Notes under the pieces: generated by a model
Seen by the model: the letters and a program-made list of their open reading frames with translations, nothing else
The model's database searches: none
What the model was told of the DNA's origin: nothing
NCBI GenBank assembly: GCA_016744515.1
Contig: JADGEF010000006.1
Span: 1-64,000 of the forward strand
Direction: 5' to 3'
Source: Marinifilaceae bacterium
GTDB lineage: Bacteria; Bacteroidota; Bacteroidia; Bacteroidales; Marinifilaceae
Length of the DNA stretch: 64,000 nt
Part shown: positions 20,276 to 30,175 of the stretch, piece after piece
Position numbering within the stretch: position 1 is the stretch's first letter
How the letters are laid out: each line of letters starts with the position of its first letter
Position numbers and translations under genes: made by a program

Positions 20276-21439
20276 TTAAATTTCACTCAGAATATTTTGA
20301 TACTCCTTTAACAACTCATCCCAAACAAATTGCCTTTCGTAACGATCAATAATGATTTGACGAGATGTATGTGTCAACATTTTCCTTTTCTCTTTACTCA
20401 CTAACAAATCCTCCATGGCAGAATAAAGAGCCTCTTCATTTTTAGGAGGGATAATTAAGCCATTGATACCATCTTCAATTATTTCATTACATCCATTTAT
20501 ATCAGTTGCTATGCAAGGGAGATCCATAGCTCCAGCCTGCAATAAAACATTAGGAAAACCTTCTCGGTAACTTGGGAAAGTGAATACATCAGATATAGCA
20601 AAAAAAGGACGTACATCATTTTGCCAATCCTCCCAGATAATCCCAGGGTGACTTTGAATCTTTTTTTCCGTTAATGGTAATAATTGATCCAATTCTTTTT
20701 CAAAAGGTCCGACTAAAAGTAAACGAGCATTTCTATCAAACTCATAGAGTTTACAATAAGCAGCAACCAACTCATTAATTCCCTTATCACCCACCATTCT
20801 ACCAATAAAGCAGAACACCGTATGTTGCTTATTGATATTATATTTTTGTCTTAACAGAGATTGCAAATCAGAATCAATAAGATTTTTGGAAAAAAAGATC
20901 GTATCAATACCATTAGAACTTCCTTTTCCAATTACCTTCAATTTACTTTTACTACAGAAATGTTCCTGTATAATAAAATTTTGTAAGCCAATAGAATTAG
21001 GATAAACTCCTGTTGCACAGTAATAAGTAATTTTCTCTACAAAATCTAAAACCCAACGCTTAAAACCTTTTGCTTCCATTAAAGGTAGCCCGGCAACCGT
21101 ATGTAACCTAAAAGGTATTTTGGCAAAATAGGCAGCCAACATACCCAAAGCTCCAGCTTTAGGAGTGTGAGTATGAACGACAAGAGGCTTTTCTTTTTTT
21201 AAAATTTTAAACAATTCCCATAATGCAAGCAAGTCTTTTATAGGGGTAATTTGCCTTGTCATTTCCACACCATAAGTATCTATACCTTCCTTATCTTTGA
21301 TCTCTTGAAGTTGAGGATCTGGAGATGAAATACCAATTATCTCAAAGTGCCGATTCATAAATGAGAGCTGACCGGTTAATAAACCAGCCAAAGATTGAGG
21401 TACTGTTGTTATTCTAATGATTTTAGTTTTTGTCATCAA
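20276..21439 (-). CDS. Glycosyltransferase family 4
   Basis: VHTHTPKAGALGMLAAYFAKIPFRLHTVAGLP, VFCFIGRMVGDKGINELVAAY, FTFPSYREGFPNVLLQAGAMDLPCIATDINGCNEII. Confidence 0.9.
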   Translation of the reverse strand: MMTKTKIIRITTVPQSLAGLLTGQLSFMNRHFEIIGISSPDPQLQEIKDKEGIDTYGVEMTRQITPIKDLLALWELFKILKKEKPLVVHTHTPKAGALGMLAAYFAKIPFRLHTVAGLPLMEAKGFKRWVLDFVEKITYYCATGVYPNSIGLQNFIIQEHFCSKSKLKVIGKGSSNGIDTIFFSKNLIDSDLQSLLRQKYNINKQHTVFCFIGRMVGDKGINELVAAYCKLYEFDRNARLLLVGPFEKELDQLLPLTEKKIQSHPGIIWEDWQNDVRPFFAISDVFTFPSYREGFPNVLLQAGAMDLPCIATDINGCNEIIEDGINGLIIPPKNEEALYSAMEDLLVSKEKRKMLTHTSRQIIIDRYERQFVWDELLKEYQNILSEI

Positions 21440-21617
21440 TAGGTAGATAGTCGTAATATTTTATTAAACCTTAGCCTGTGGATTTTCACAAACAATATTC
21501 AATAAGATGCTCGTTCAAAGAATTATGGCGATATTATTTTATAATGGTTAAATGAATCAACTAAATCTAAACACCTCTTTATTAGAACCGATTAAATGAA
21601 GCTTTTTAATATCAATT

Positions 21618-22514
21618 TTATATCCACGAGGATCTATTTGTATTTCTTATGTAAACATTAAGCAATATTCCCAAAGGAATAGCTAATAATGTTAAAGATT
21701 TATTTGTCGATTCATTAAAAAAATTAGAATTCTTTAGTAAAATCGAACAAGAAACATAATGAATTGCATTTCTAAATCTTTCTTTCCATGAATAAGCATA
21801 TTTCATTCTAACCTTTCTTTCATGTTCAAAGCCCTTCGGATTCTTTAAATATTGCTTTATAATATTCTTACTTGATCCATCCTCCATATACTCAACAATA
21901 CAAAGAACTTTATTTAAAAATAACATCTCTTTACTTTGATCCACAAGCAGGTATTTATAATTTAATGGAACAAACTTTTCACCTGAAAATATTGGATAGG
22001 GCGGAAATTGTTTAATTATATCGGTACGATACACAAACTTGATATCTCCTTTAAGCTTATACTTATTCTTTAATTCAAAATATTTCCCAGATTTGATATT
22101 TTCCGGAAACTTCCTATTAGAAACAATTTCACCATTTTTAAAAGCATCTAAACCAAGTATCCCAGCATAATTTTCAGATTTATTTTCATTCCAAAAATTT
22201 AAGATCATTTCAACAGCATTTTCGGGCATTAAATCATCGGAATCGATGCAAACATTCAATTCCGTATCTATTAGCTCATAAGCAGTATTATGAGCTCCGT
22301 GCATTCCCAGATTTTCTTGAAATTTGTAACGAATATCCAGATGTCCTTCTTTTATCCATGACATCACCAATTCTGATGTATTATCACTGCTACCATCATC
22401 AATAATTAACCATATAAATTGCTGATTAGTTTGTCTTAAAAGACTTTCATACAAACGTGACAGTAGATAAGCACGATTATAACTAGGAGTAAAAACAGTG
22501 AGTTGTTTCATCAA
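21618..22514 (-). CDS. Glycosyltransferase family 2
   Basis: LTVFTPSYNRAYLLSRLYESLLRQTNQQFIWLIIDDGSSDNT, NVCIDSDDLMPENAV. Confidence 0.9.
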   Translation of the reverse strand: MMKQLTVFTPSYNRAYLLSRLYESLLRQTNQQFIWLIIDDGSSDNTSELVMSWIKEGHLDIRYKFQENLGMHGAHNTAYELIDTELNVCIDSDDLMPENAVEMILNFWNENKSENYAGILGLDAFKNGEIVSNRKFPENIKSGKYFELKNKYKLKGDIKFVYRTDIIKQFPPYPIFSGEKFVPLNYKYLLVDQSKEMLFLNKVLCIVEYMEDGSSKNIIKQYLKNPKGFEHERKVRMKYAYSWKERFRNAIHYVSCSILLKNSNFFNESTNKSLTLLAIPLGILLNVYIRNTNRSSWI

Positions 22515-22592
22515 TCAACAAGTTTTAGAGTTACAAGCATAAAATTTTCAGATACAAAATTCACATTTTAAAGAAGTGAAAAACCAATATAT

Positions 22593-23699
22593 CTACAATT
22601 CTCTCATTTCTACAACGTAGTACATAACATATGTAAATGAGTAGTATAGTAAAATAACCAGACCAATAATTGAATATTGATATCTTACTATTCTTCTTTT
22701 TAGGAGAGGGTATATAACCACAAGAGCTATCAAAAACCACGACAAATATGCAAATCGGTTGGAGAAATTTGAGCGAATTACAAGAATCCAAAAAGCATTA
22801 CTTATCAGATACGTATTATACAATTGGTCGTAAAACTTATCTTGAAAATCATATTTAAAAATGTACAAGGCTCCAGCCCCAACAGCAAAAAAACTATACA
22901 TTATAAAGTCCCAACGAAATCCAATGCTACTAAATTGGTCAGCATTTTCCACTGAGGTGAGATAACTAGAGAAGCGATCATCACCAAAACCTATCGATGC
23001 AAAAAGATTCTCCCAGACAGCCCCAAAAGCTAATGACAAAAAGATTGAACCAAACCATACCCATAAATACACTTTCGAATTATTGTATATAAAGGTTAAC
23101 CCATATGCGGCTAATGGCAATAACATGGATTTATGAAATAGGACTGATATTAAAAAGAGTACAGACATTGCCCATATTGACTTTCGGTAAGACAATCCCC
23201 AAATAAAGAGGGAACTTGCTACTCCTGCTCTTATTCCATTTGTACCATAACCCCAAAATGAAAAACTTCCTACAAAAACCAAAAGTGCAAAAAATGCTAA
23301 ATTTGGAAACCAACGCTTAAAAGCTAAATAAGCAGGAAATATATATAGTATAGAGCAAAGCATGAAGAATGTGCCTACATTCATTACTGAAGAGCATTTG
23401 CTTATCAGAATAGAGAACCCAATATCCTTTCCAGGATAAATATGACCACCAGTTGCCAAATGCTCAAAATACCTTGCGTAAGTAAGCATGTCCCCAAAAT
23501 GGTATCCACTTATTGGCCTAAGCCCCATGTATACCGTAATAAACAAAGCAAAACTAAAAGTTGAATTTTGATTAAAACGGTAACATGCAATCTCATTCCC
23601 AACGTAAGAACTAGTTTGTACAAGTGTAATTAAGATGGAGACGAGAACAATGTTATAATAAACAAGAGTATAATATTCTAAGGGAATTAAATTCATCAA
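22593..23699 (-). CDS. EpsG-family polysaccharide polymerase candidate (Wzy-like)
   Basis: Polytopic membrane protein; GLRPISGYHFGDMLTYARYFE, GTNGIRAGVASSLFIWGLSYRKS, LFHKSMLLPLAAY are EpsG-like motifs. Confidence 0.75.
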   Translation of the reverse strand: MMNLIPLEYYTLVYYNIVLVSILITLVQTSSYVGNEIACYRFNQNSTFSFALFITVYMGLRPISGYHFGDMLTYARYFEHLATGGHIYPGKDIGFSILISKCSSVMNVGTFFMLCSILYIFPAYLAFKRWFPNLAFFALLVFVGSFSFWGYGTNGIRAGVASSLFIWGLSYRKSIWAMSVLFLISVLFHKSMLLPLAAYGLTFIYNNSKVYLWVWFGSIFLSLAFGAVWENLFASIGFGDDRFSSYLTSVENADQFSSIGFRWDFIMYSFFAVGAGALYIFKYDFQDKFYDQLYNTYLISNAFWILVIRSNFSNRFAYLSWFLIALVVIYPLLKRRIVRYQYSIIGLVILLYYSFTYVMYYVVEMREL

Positions 23700-23843
23700 C
23701 AGTAAATCTTAAGATTAAAAAAACGAATAGACATTCATAAATTTATCACCCATAGATGAAATACGAAATCAAAGAAAACACCCAATGCGTAATTCAAAAC
23801 AAAACTTAAACAGTAGGCTTTCTTTTCATTATCTAAGGACGAA

Positions 23844-25082
23844 TTAGTTCCCTAGATATTGAAGAATTGAATGATCTACATCATACTTATAAAGCAATTC
23901 TTTATAGTTCTTTTGAATTCTATTAATTATTGAAGGGGCTGTATTAATTGATCTGATAGTTGCTTCTGCAAATTGTGTTTCAGTATCTAAGAGATCTAAA
24001 TTTGAATCAAAACTAAACGTATCCTTAAACATGGTTGGAGATATATATCCCGAATCAACTAATATGGCCGATTCTGAGATTTCTTTATAATCTTTTTCCC
24101 AATCTACACACATCAATTCCCAAATACCTTTAGTACAATTCGTAGATACAATAGGCGTTTCAACAGCTATTGACTCAATAATTACATTAGGCGTTCCTTC
24201 ATAGTAAGAGGTTAAAACAAGAACCTTTGCAAATGATAGATATGGGTACGGATTACTTTTCTGACCTAAGAAAGTAACCTTATCGTTTAAGTCATATTTT
24301 TGGACTAATTCTTGAAGATGTTTATAAATATTTTGATCCCCTGAACCTAAGAAGACTAAGTGTGTATTAGGATTTTTATCTGCTATCAAAGAAAAAGATC
24401 GAATTAAATGCCAAGGAGCTTTTTGTTCTGAGTAACGTCCCAAAAATAAAACGACCTCTTTTTCTTTAAAAATCTGCTCTTCCTCATCAGTCATAACATC
24501 TTCTGATGCTAAACTTTTAATATAATTTACATCATGTGGATTATAGATTACTTTTAAATTATACGGAAAGGCATAGCCACAATTTTTCAAAAGATCATCT
24601 TTTATCGCTTCGCTAATACAAACAACTTTTTGAAAATTTCGATACGTATTTCTATACGCCCATTCATAAACACGGTTTAAAAGTGTCCTTCTGATTAACT
24701 CAATACTTTTAAGTGCATGGATACTGGCAATTTTATTTTCTTTAGTAAAACTCAAACTGCTAAATAGATTGCACATATCTCCATATCCAATCGAATCAGT
24801 TATTTTCTCCTTTTTAATGATTCTTCTGTATTTAAATGGAACAGATAAATAAAAGAGAGCACGCTTAATGAAAGACATTTCAAAAAAATCCTTATCAGAC
24901 AAATAAATTTCATCTTCTCCAAAATTGATAAAATCTGAATTCTGTTTTATTAGCTTAACCACCTTAACATTATAACCATTTTTTTTCATTCGTTTATAAA
25001 ATGTAAGAGCCAAACGTTCCATTCCCCCAACACCTCCATAAGGAATTAATAATAGTATGTTCTTTTTCATATCTTTATTCAA
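23844..25082 (-). CDS. Glycosyltransferase family 4
   Basis: LIPYGGVGGMERLALTFYKRMKKNGYNV, VLFLGRYSEQKAPWHLIRSF, LVLTSYYEGTPNVIIESIAVETPIVSTNC. Confidence 0.88.
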   Translation of the reverse strand: MNKDMKKNILLLIPYGGVGGMERLALTFYKRMKKNGYNVKVVKLIKQNSDFINFGEDEIYLSDKDFFEMSFIKRALFYLSVPFKYRRIIKKEKITDSIGYGDMCNLFSSLSFTKENKIASIHALKSIELIRRTLLNRVYEWAYRNTYRNFQKVVCISEAIKDDLLKNCGYAFPYNLKVIYNPHDVNYIKSLASEDVMTDEEEQIFKEKEVVLFLGRYSEQKAPWHLIRSFSLIADKNPNTHLVFLGSGDQNIYKHLQELVQKYDLNDKVTFLGQKSNPYPYLSFAKVLVLTSYYEGTPNVIIESIAVETPIVSTNCTKGIWELMCVDWEKDYKEISESAILVDSGYISPTMFKDTFSFDSNLDLLDTETQFAEATIRSINTAPSIINRIQKNYKELLYKYDVDHSILQYLGN

Positions 25083-25175
25083 AAGTTAAAAAAATATTTA
25101 AGAATACAATTCTATCAAAATCTATATCGTATTAGTAGTTATCAATTTCTATTAATTCAGTCATATACAATGTCT

Positions 25176-26279
25176 CTATTGCACTAATTCCTCAAACAAA
25201 GAATCCCATTTATGAATAATTTCATCAGGTAAAAACCGTTTTACATTCTCTCTTGCCTTAGCACCCATCTCTTTCAACAAAGTAGCATCTCCCATCAAAA
25301 GCATCAATTTTTCTGCTAGAACATCTACATCTCCTGAAGGAACCAAATAACCATCAACACTATCGGTAATTATATCTGCCGGACCATAAGGACAGTCAAA
25401 AGAAACACATGATAACCCGCAAGACATAGCCTCAATCAGCACGATACCAAAACCTTCATAACGAGATGACATAGCATATATTGACGATTCTAAATATTTA
25501 TCTTCGATATTACTTACAGGATTATTTAAGGTGATTTTATCAGCTATTCCTAATTCAACTGATAAATCTGTCAACTCTTCTTTTAATAGTGGTTTGCCAT
25601 AAATATCCAAACTCCAATCTGGAAATTTCACGGCAACTAACTTCCAGGCTTTTAGTAGTAAATCGAATCTTTTCACATGGCTCATGGTTCCAATACTAAT
25701 AACTCTTTTGTGCTCCAATGAAGCAGGCTTCTTAGGATAAAAAGAAGTGGGATTAGGAATAATAGCGACTTTGGCTTTTGGCCACTCAAGAGAATTCTGT
25801 TTGGTTAAAACAACAAAGCGATCAAAAAGACTACTTCCATAATTTGCCAATTTACTTACAACACTATTTTTTATCCTATTCACCAGGCCTCCGTTTCCCA
25901 TGCTCATAATAGCCTGTTTTACGGTATGGCGCTCATACACAAATTGAATCGGAAACCTGAAGAATAATGGGGCTAATAAACCTTTCAAGCCATCATCACA
26001 AACAGATATTATATCTGGTCTCACTTTATTGATAACCTTTTTTATTCCTTTCAGATATGCAAAAAAATATTGGATAGAATTCCCTTTAGCAACAACATCG
26101 TGATATTTAAGCTCTGAACTGAAGTGATAAAAAAGAGGTATATCACCTTGGTTTAAGGTAAGAAGATGTACTTCATATCCCATTTCATCAGCAAAATAAC
26201 TCGCTTTAAGGGATAGAACTCTTTCCAATCCTCCTGCCCCACAAATCTGATTGGTAATGTAAAGAATCTTTTTTTGCAT
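25176..26279 (-). CDS. Glycosyltransferase family 4
   Basis: ILYITNQICGAGGLERVLSLKASYFADEMGYEVHLLT, VISIGTMSHVKRFDLLLKAW, YAMSSRYEGFGIVLIEAMSCGLSCVSFDCPYGPADII. Confidence 0.9.
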   Translation of the reverse strand: MQKKILYITNQICGAGGLERVLSLKASYFADEMGYEVHLLTLNQGDIPLFYHFSSELKYHDVVAKGNSIQYFFAYLKGIKKVINKVRPDIISVCDDGLKGLLAPLFFRFPIQFVYERHTVKQAIMSMGNGGLVNRIKNSVVSKLANYGSSLFDRFVVLTKQNSLEWPKAKVAIIPNPTSFYPKKPASLEHKRVISIGTMSHVKRFDLLLKAWKLVAVKFPDWSLDIYGKPLLKEELTDLSVELGIADKITLNNPVSNIEDKYLESSIYAMSSRYEGFGIVLIEAMSCGLSCVSFDCPYGPADIITDSVDGYLVPSGDVDVLAEKLMLLMGDATLLKEMGAKARENVKRFLPDEIIHKWDSLFEELVQ

Positions 26280-27335
26280 TTATCTTCCCCCAGTTATTCG
26301 ACTATAAAACAATGGTTTTTTTTTGCTTAGTAGTTTACCAACCAATACACTCATAGATATTACTAACAAAGGCATCATGATAAATGAAATCAATTCCCAA
26401 TAAGGATTTCTTTCTATTAACTTAAAATAGAATTTATTCAACATGATTATTGGAACTCCATGAAATGCGTAAATAATAAAAGTATAAGAATATATCCCCT
26501 TTTTCTTTTCCTTAAAAGATCTAGGTATAAAGTCGTAACCTACCCAAACTACAAAAACTCCCAAAATTATTTCGAACTGTTCTATAGCAATCGATAAAAC
26601 TCCTGTATTATCATGTATAACACCAATCATACGAAGAGAAATCATTGATAACCATACAAGCAATAAGGGCAACCATTGGTACCATTTGAGTATTCCTACA
26701 AGTGAAATTTTCCGAAGTCCTACAATAGCACCAGCAACAAAAAAAGTAAAACAGAAATTTTTTATTAACGCAACATCCCATATGCTTATCATCGAAAACT
26801 TAACAAGAGAGATGCTGAAAATAAAAAGTAAAAACACGATAGGAATTCTATTCAGAATGAGATACAACAGTGGTGTCAATAAAATGTATATCATTAATTC
26901 CCGTAGAAACCAGAAAGGGTAATTAAACGGTTGAAAGAATGCATTCCAAAAGTTATCAGCCAGCGACATCTGATAAAAGGGTGAACTAAAATAATCTTGA
27001 CTAATTGGCAAAAGTTGCAACAGGAAAATTAGAATAAACCAAGCTCCACACCAAAACATATAGGGAAAAAGTAAAGAGTCAACACGTCTTCTAAATTTTA
27101 CTTTTATGTCGCTTAAAGTACCTGAAAAGTTATGAAAAAAAAGAAAACCCGAGATAAAAAAGAAGGTAGGGACTGCTATCTTAACTATTCCTCTTCCTAA
27201 AAATTCTTGAATTATAAAACTCATCGAATTGTCTATTCCAAACTTTTCTTCACTACAATAAGCATGCAACAGAACTACCAATATAATTGCAAAAAAAGAC
27301 ATATGTGTAATCTTATTGCTTAACTCTTTATTCAT
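26280..27335 (-). CDS. Acyltransferase family 3 (OafA-like) integral membrane protein
   Basis: ITHMSFFAIILVVLLHAYCSEE, VPTFFFISGFLFFHNF, YPFWFLRELMIYILLTPLL, YSYTFIIYAFHGVPI. Confidence 0.8.
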   Translation of the reverse strand: MNKELSNKITHMSFFAIILVVLLHAYCSEEKFGIDNSMSFIIQEFLGRGIVKIAVPTFFFISGFLFFHNFSGTLSDIKVKFRRRVDSLLFPYMFWCGAWFILIFLLQLLPISQDYFSSPFYQMSLADNFWNAFFQPFNYPFWFLRELMIYILLTPLLYLILNRIPIVFLLFIFSISLVKFSMISIWDVALIKNFCFTFFVAGAIVGLRKISLVGILKWYQWLPLLLVWLSMISLRMIGVIHDNTGVLSIAIEQFEIILGVFVVWVGYDFIPRSFKEKKKGIYSYTFIIYAFHGVPIIMLNKFYFKLIERNPYWELISFIMMPLLVISMSVLVGKLLSKKKPLFYSRITGGR

Positions 27336-27464
27336 ATTCTAATATTTACACTCAATACATGTCTTTTTATAGAAAATTCTTATGCCTTTTATTGATAAAA
27401 TTAACACCCCCTATAAAAACTTATCGAAAGAATGAGAAATAAGTATTGGTCGCAGATGAAATTT

Positions 27465-27864
27465 TCAGGCAGTAGTTTGCACCTCTTCTATAAAAGAAGC
27501 ACAAGTGTTTTTCAAATTTTTCACAATAGACAAATGGTTAGATAAATTTATCACTTGCGTGTCAGCAGTAATCAAGCCTTTAAAATTAAAATTGTTTGTG
27601 CAATTTCCATTCTTATCAACATCAACTCGATTAAATAAGTTGATAATTCCATCAAAACGACAAGTGTCAACTTCTGAATTAAACCCATTAACAAATATGA
27701 CAGGTATTCCCATAGCCAAGCATGGTAAAGCACAATGAATACGTGAAGTAATCACCAATTTTGCTCTAGTATAATCTTCGGCCAAATATCTTGTCTTTAC
27801 AGATAAAACACGCTCAATTCCCCCCTGCACCGCAAATTTGATTCGTTATATATAACAACTTCAC
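27465..27864 (-). pseudogene. Chimeric remnant: GT4 N-terminus (frameshifted) fused to polysaccharide pyruvyl-transferase C-terminus
   Basis: GTG AAG TTG TTA... reads VKLLYITNQICGAGGN-stop; removing one G from the G6 tract continues as GGIERVLSVKTRYLAEDY (cf. GGLERVLSLKASYFADEM at 25176-26279), then TRAKLVITSRIHCALPCLAMGIPVIFVNG, a pyruvyl-transferase C-terminal motif. Confidence 0.7.
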
Positions 27865-27876
27865 ACAAATAATCCT

Positions 27877-28968
27877 TTAGTGTAGAACTACTTCTTGCAA
27901 ATAAGACTCCGATTTTTCTTTCAAAAGCTTTAATTGATGATTCACTAAGGAATAATCTATAGTAGGGAGTGTATAATATTTTGTAACTAAACGATCTAAT
28001 ATACCGAGACTTCCCAATAAATCTACCATTCTAGCATTTATACTTTCTGAACGTTCAACAACGACAAATTCTTTTTCAAATAGCAAGGCAAAAGTTGTTC
28101 CATGAAAAGAATTGGAAACAACATACTTTGAATGTTTAATTAATGAAAGAAAAATTTCTGGTCCTGAATAAATAAATTTCTTATCTACATATGAACTTGT
28201 ACAATTAATTGAATAAATTTTCAATTTATGTTCCTTCGCAATTTGCAAACAAATATTTTTTATTTGCTCACTCCCCTCAAAATCATAAACAAATAGATAA
28301 TCTTCACTATAGAATTCTGTAGCGAATTCATTCCAACAAGTCTTATCAAGAAGAAACACTGGATCCAATACTTGATGCCCCTTATTTATTCCGATTTTTT
28401 TTAAAATATCAAGACCACTTGATTCTCGCACAGAAACGTAATCCAAATAATCCACTCTTTCTCTTACCATATCATGGTATTCCTCATCTAATGTTGAGCC
28501 AGCAAAACTTGCTGCATAAGAAGCTTTCACCTTTTCCTTGGGAACAAAGTCTAAATAAAATGCAGGATCTTTACCATTGGGGAATAAACAATTCCATATT
28601 TGATCACTGCCCGCAATAAATACATCAGCTTCAGGACAATTAGCTTTTAACTCCTCATTCGACTGATATCTATGAGATGTAATTTTCAAATATTTTTTAG
28701 TGAATATATCAAAAGCACGTTTTCTTTTTAAAGAGATTAATCGATTAGGCAATTTTAAAAGTATGTATATGATTCGAAGTATTATATACTTATACCAAAA
28801 GGGATTACTTACTAAGCATAAACGATAGTGTCTACTTAAATATTCTGGTTTATAGTTTAATATCTCAACGTCGTGCCCTAAAGTTTCCAAATAAGTTTGT
28901 AAAGCATAAGCCTGCAGGCTTGCTCCATGATTATATACTTCGTGACATGTAATCGTTTTTATTTTCAT
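27877..28968 (-). CDS. Polysaccharide pyruvyl transferase family protein
   Basis: YNHGASLQAYALQTYLETLGHDVEILNYKP, DVFIAGSDQIWN, YVVSNSFHGTTFALLFEKEFVVV. Confidence 0.88.
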   Translation of the reverse strand: MKIKTITCHEVYNHGASLQAYALQTYLETLGHDVEILNYKPEYLSRHYRLCLVSNPFWYKYIILRIIYILLKLPNRLISLKRKRAFDIFTKKYLKITSHRYQSNEELKANCPEADVFIAGSDQIWNCLFPNGKDPAFYLDFVPKEKVKASYAASFAGSTLDEEYHDMVRERVDYLDYVSVRESSGLDILKKIGINKGHQVLDPVFLLDKTCWNEFATEFYSEDYLFVYDFEGSEQIKNICLQIAKEHKLKIYSINCTSSYVDKKFIYSGPEIFLSLIKHSKYVVSNSFHGTTFALLFEKEFVVVERSESINARMVDLLGSLGILDRLVTKYYTLPTIDYSLVNHQLKLLKEKSESYLQEVVLH

Positions 28969-28975
28969 CTATTAA

Positions 28976-30175
28976 TTATCTTAAGTGTAATACTTTTAAA
29001 GCTTTATTTTTTAATCTTTCAGGAAGTCGATAAACTAGAAAAAGACTATAGATACGCTCAATTGGCATATTACTAGCGAATGCTTTTAAAAAATACTTCT
29101 TAAATATTGTTTCTTTGGGAGACACTTCCTGCTGCCCCTCTACAATTGTAGATACTTCTTCACGCTTAAATGTGCAATTTTCTAAAGATGATACGACACT
29201 TTTCCCTACGTTTGTTAATGCTAACAAACCATTCACACCTTTTATATCGTTTTGATATTTCTTTCCCCAAAAATCACCCAAACGTATATCTGCAGCTGAT
29301 TTAATTTGTTTGTATTTACAACTAGCATAACATGCTTTATTAAGACATATATCTCCTAAAAAAAACCAAAAAAACATATCTCCAGTACTCATACTTGACA
29401 CATAATCCCTAGATTTTTCACCACACATTAAAATGGTTTTGCTATCGGACCAAGGAATCACGTTACCCTTTTCGGTACAATTATTTTGACTTGAAAATTT
29501 ATTCCATCTTGTTCGTTTATTTCTCCATGAAGCATACCTGATTTTTCCTATCTTTTTTTCAACACTAAGACAATACTTCTTCCACATATTCATTGATGGA
29601 ACGCCATGGCAATAAAAATCCAGTAGCACAAAATTTTCCTCAATTTTCAATTTTTTAATATATCGCCTAAGTGAATCTATTTGACATGGTGTACCCGTAA
29701 CAAAAAATTTATTTGTCTTATTAAATTGAGTAAATCCAGAAAGGCTATAGCTTTGAAGATATTTTGATTTAATACTTGGTATATATTCTTCTATTGTTGA
29801 AGCTACAAAATGTTCTGCTCGATTTAATTCTGGATTATACTTCACACCACAAGCTTTATAGCCCTGCTCTATTAAATATTTTCCTATCTCGAAACCAATT
29901 CCTCCTGAAGTACATTCTCGTCTCACTTGTTCATCATTACTCCAAGCAGCATACCCTTTAATATCTTGCAAACTCTCTACTGAAAGTTTTTCATCATTGT
30001 AAGCACAAACATATAAACAAAGTCCACATTGTATACAGGCCTCTTCGTTAAATAAATTAGGCTCATAAAACCCATCTTTATTTAAATCTAATTTTATTAT
30101 CTTTTTAGGACAAATGCTTGCACACACACCACATCCATAACAGTCCTTTATAAACGAAATGTTCTTTTTTACCAT
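28976..30175 (-). CDS. FrhB/F420-hydrogenase beta-subunit-like protein with two 4Fe-4S motifs
   Basis: CYGCGVCASICP and CIQCGLCLYVCA ferredoxin motifs; RRECTSGGIGFEIGKYLI, FVTGTPCQIDSLR, LLDFYCHGVPS. Confidence 0.85.
   Translation of the reverse strand: MVKKNISFIKDCYGCGVCASICPKKIIKLDLNKDGFYEPNLFNEEACIQCGLCLYVCAYNDEKLSVESLQDIKGYAAWSNDEQVRRECTSGGIGFEIGKYLIEQGYKACGVKYNPELNRAEHFVASTIEEYIPSIKSKYLQSYSLSGFTQFNKTNKFFVTGTPCQIDSLRRYIKKLKIEENFVLLDFYCHGVPSMNMWKKYCLSVEKKIGKIRYASWRNKRTRWNKFSSQNNCTEKGNVIPWSDSKTILMCGEKSRDYVSSMSTGDMFFWFFLGDICLNKACYASCKYKQIKSAADIRLGDFWGKKYQNDIKGVNGLLALTNVGKSVVSSLENCTFKREEVSTIVEGQQEVSPKETIFKKYFLKAFASNMPIERIYSLFLVYRLPERLKNKALKVLHLR

Noticed and set aside
22561-22791. 76-aa minus-strand ORF (and 23131-23313)
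   Set aside because: Alternate-frame readings inside the EpsG-like gene.
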